From Cyclina sinensis (Eukaryota; Mollusca; Bivalvia; Venerida; Veneridae), in NCBI GenBank assembly GCA_012932295.1, contig JAAONU010000016.1, forward strand, positions 13,742,111 through 13,806,110: a stretch of DNA of 64,000 bases, in the 5' to 3' direction. The notes beneath the pieces are model-generated. The model ran no database searches and was not told where the DNA came from. It worked only from the letters and a program-made list of their open reading frames with translations. Below, in pieces: positions 61,506-64,000 of this stretch. Numbering within the stretch: position 1 is the first letter of the stretch; every line of letters starts with the position of its first letter. The position numbers and the translations under genes are program-made.

Positions 61506-61523
61506 ATGATGAAAAGCACGTGA
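61506..61523 (+). other. Upstream ORF in transporter leader
   Basis: ATGATGAAAAGCACGTGA (M-M-K-S-T-stop) ends 4 bases before the main start. It could dampen translation or favour reinitiation. Confidence 0.45.
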
Positions 61524-61527
61524 CACC

Positions 61528-61735
61528 ATGACACCGATGATGTCACAGATGGAGGAGCTAGATCGAGGCTGGTCCTGGGTTGTCCTGGTGTCCTCGTTTG
61601 GATACTTTATGATATTCGGAATGTTCTTGTATGGCGTGGGTATGGTACACGCCGTGCTTCTAGATGAATACTCCGGCAAGTCGGCATCAACCGCATGGGT
61701 GGGCAGTCTATATGCGGCTCTTGTCTCACTGGGAG
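61528..61735 (+). CDS. SLC16/monocarboxylate-transporter-like protein, first coding exon
   Basis: The start at 61528 has a good context (acaccATGa), follows a 3' splice site at 61500 and precedes the conserved TM1 motif. The donor is gtataa at 61736, and the exon ends in phase 1. Residues 12-17 (DRGWSW) match the family's Asp-Gly-Gly-Trp-Gly-Trp signature with Arg in place of the first Gly. TM1 (about 16-38) is followed by a loop (LLDEYSGKSASTAWV) and the start of TM2 (GSLYAALVSLG), typical of MCT/SLC16 H+-coupled or facilitative carriers in the plasma membrane. The substrate cannot be told from this part. The rest of the gene continues beyond the window. Confidence 0.88.
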
Positions 61736-63414
61736 GTATAAAAACAATGAAATATTTATTCCTAATGAAGTATCTCACATTAATAAATGAATGTGTGCTG
61801 TATTGCAAGCTTTCTTGAGGTCTTCTTGGAGTCAAGCTGACTGAAAGAGCTAGGTTTGTTTGTAAGTTGAGATAGTTACACGGTTTATTTAACATGTTGA
61901 CGATGATCCGAATTGCATAACTAGTAAGACCTAGAGCTTAATTAAATGTTTCAGGAAAAAAAGTTATGTCTGGCATTTATATGATTGTTTCCTTTACCAC
62001 TTCCGTATCTGTAAGAACTAGTGACACGCTTTGAAGATAGTTTTCAACATATGTAAGAGCATTTATAACATTTAATGTATGAATCACTTTACAGGTTGCA
62101 TATAAATGCTTTTTACTTTTTCACTATTCCTATATAAATAATGTATAGATAGTAATAAAATGACAAACGGCTAAAAGATACATGTATACTAAATCATGTA
62201 GAAATGTATAAGACATAAATGTTAAAGACAGCTTCAAAAAAATTGTAATAAAGTTTCACCATTTCTATTAATTTTATAGTTAAAATAGCTTTAACTCAGA
62301 TCTTGACTCCTACACCTCAGATATAACAAGGGAAAGTACGAACTAGACACACTAATATAAGCATAGTAAACAAGACGATGTTTTCTTCTTTAGTATTTAA
62401 GGTAGAACATTTTTAAAAAGGCTTATATTTGCAAATACACAACACAAAATCGTTGAAATACTTCCTTCTCCATTATTAGCCATTTCCCTTTGCAATATAC
62501 TATGAATTGAATCAATTCTTTTGTCAGATTAATAGATTGCTCGGCTTTATTTGTCCTTTTTTCGCGATCAATGACCGCGCTCCAGAACAGGCGGATGAAA
62601 TTATAGTTCTCTTACGAATCCTGAAGTGTATAGGCCATGAATATTACGTATAAATCATGAAAATGACTTCTTTATTAATAACAGCCGTAAGCCGGTACGT
62701 ATTAATGACCGCAAATTATATGAGGAAGTATCTCTCATAAATTTACGATGCCGTGAGAATTCGAGTTTGCTGTCACTTCACGAAATAAAGTCATAAAATT
62801 TCACTGATTTCTAATATTCATCGATTGAAAATTATACATTATGATAACGCAGACGTGATTTATGATAAATGGTGCATTTGCCGCGCACATAAATGTTATA
62901 TCATCTTTATCTGAGGTACTTTTCTTTATGATAAGGCCTAGACTTTTACTAGATAATTATAGAAAATCTTCGACAACATAATTTGATTTATGAGTTATAT
63001 AACCTTATAAAGTGATGAAGCAATTCAGAATGACTGATGGCCAGAGTCACATGATAATAATGATTAAAATCAATATGTGATTAATTTAGATATTGGTAAA
63101 GCGACTTAGTCTGAACAAAACTTAATCTTTTCAGTCAAGACGCCATCTAATAGATTTCCTGTCTTTTTCTAAAGAATAGATTCTACTTTTTTCGCATCAG
63201 TATGTTATGTTACAATCTTGTTTTTTTTTCTTTCCTTTAAAAAAATCTAGCTTATTTTTAGACACTGTCGAAAATGCTAGCTAAAGATTAGATTGTTTTA
63301 ATGTTTGGGGAAATGTTGAAGCTATAATGAGCAAGATTTTTTTTATACCAAAGTCACACAAGGCTTAATAATCAACATCGTGCAAAATTGTTACTATATT
63401 TTTTCCTGTTTCAG
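61736..63414 (+). other. Intron between transporter coding exons
   Basis: AT-rich and bounded by gtataa and tttcctgtttcag. No repeats or further exons are seen. Confidence 0.7.
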
Positions 63415-63558
63415 GCCCTGTTTCCAGTATTATTATAGACCGATTCAGCTGCAGGTCCGCCATGTTCATAGATGGTTGTCTTACTACAGTCGGTTGCTTA
63501 GCAACAGCATTCAGTCCGAACCTGACTTTATCCATTTTTACTTATGGCATCATAGCAG
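63415..63558 (+). CDS. SLC16/monocarboxylate-transporter-like protein, second coding exon
   Basis: The acceptor is cctgtttcag at 63414 and the donor is gtaaat at 63559. It is 144 nt in phase 1 to phase 1. It encodes GPVSSIIIDRFSCRSAMFID and GCLTTVGCLATAFS and the start of TM4. The DRFSCR loop after TM2 is the MFS loop 2-3 motif. The join with the first exon gives the family's 'SLGGPVSS' continuity. The gene is partial at the right edge. Confidence 0.88.
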
Positions 63559-64000
63559 GTAAATAAATTTTGTGTCAAGATCACTTATAGATAAAATTAT
63601 TTACATGTACTAAACCCATTTTTTTTCTATTTCCGGAATAAAGTTGTGTTCTCAGTAAAGTCGAAACATTCCAAGCGACAAACTGTCGCCTACAAAAATA
63701 TTTCATTAATCATACAGTTGCGGAAATAAGTCGATTTCTGCTAGCACTGAAGCGAAAGGGGGCTCTTGGCATCGAAGGTCTTTTGATAACACGTTATTAC
63801 AGATTTGACAGTGAAAATACAAATTTATATATAGATATGTGTGTGATATTTGAAATAAAAGTCTTTTTCCATAATTGAAATTTTCATTTAGAATTAAACA
63901 GTTGTTTTAATTTTTTGGTGTGCTGCATTACTTTGATGTACTTTTTTTCATTTGGACATTAATCTCATTGTAAGATGTAATCACAGAAGGAAACAAATAA
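63559..64000 (+). other. Start of next transporter intron
   Basis: AT-rich sequence after the donor. No further exon is seen before the window ends. Confidence 0.6.

Noticed and set aside
63493..63505. GTTGCTTAGCAAC palindrome resembling an X-box
   Set aside because: It lies inside a coding exon of the transporter (Gly-Cys-Leu-Ala-Thr codons) and is explained by coding sequence.

Overview
The window is eukaryotic nuclear DNA, most likely from a bivalve mollusc. It is AT-rich and intron-rich, and its genes use GT-AG introns, AATAAA signals and a TATA box. It carries a repeat that begins with 'tatgcccccgaagg' and is followed by a 'ccgtccgtctgtcc' run, a combination I associate with bivalve genomes. 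It also holds tRNA-derived SINE-like sequence and very many minisatellites. The species assignment is inference. There are no bacterial features.

Layout. (1) 246-15013, + strand: the last 14 coding exons of a scaffold gene. All splice phases agree, giving 793 visible residues. It has a long acidic/Ser-rich disordered region, a harmonin-N-like helical domain and a single C-terminal PDZ domain, resembling the C-terminal half of whirlin/harmonin/PDZD7-type proteins. The 5' end is off the window. (2) 15.1-26.7 kb: gene-free, with a 2.2-kb foldback-type element whose long inverted ends are themselves tandem repeats, a nested multi-hairpin MITE, a SINE-like copy and several minisatellites. (3) 26.7-58.1 kb: a gene-free palimpsest of large direct duplications. 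A 5.2-kb segment is present twice (26.75-31.99 and 32.57-38.37 kb). A unit of about 7.5-8 kb follows in two diverged copies plus a partial third (about 37.3-45.5, 45.5-53.0 and 54.3-58.1 kb). Different copies have independently expanded different minisatellites. (4) 58.1-59.8 kb: a compact intronless gene of unknown family (209 aa) with an RFX/X-box-like palindrome, a TATA box and a close poly(A) signal, followed by a truncated tandem copy with its own TATA box. (5) 61.5 kb to the end: the first two coding exons of an SLC16/monocarboxylate-transporter-like gene that runs off the right edge.

There is no operon-like linkage. The scaffold gene, the orphan gene and the transporter are separate transcription units on the + strand. 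The least explained parts are the orphan tandem gene and the duplicated noncoding block with its recurrent 100-150 bp module.
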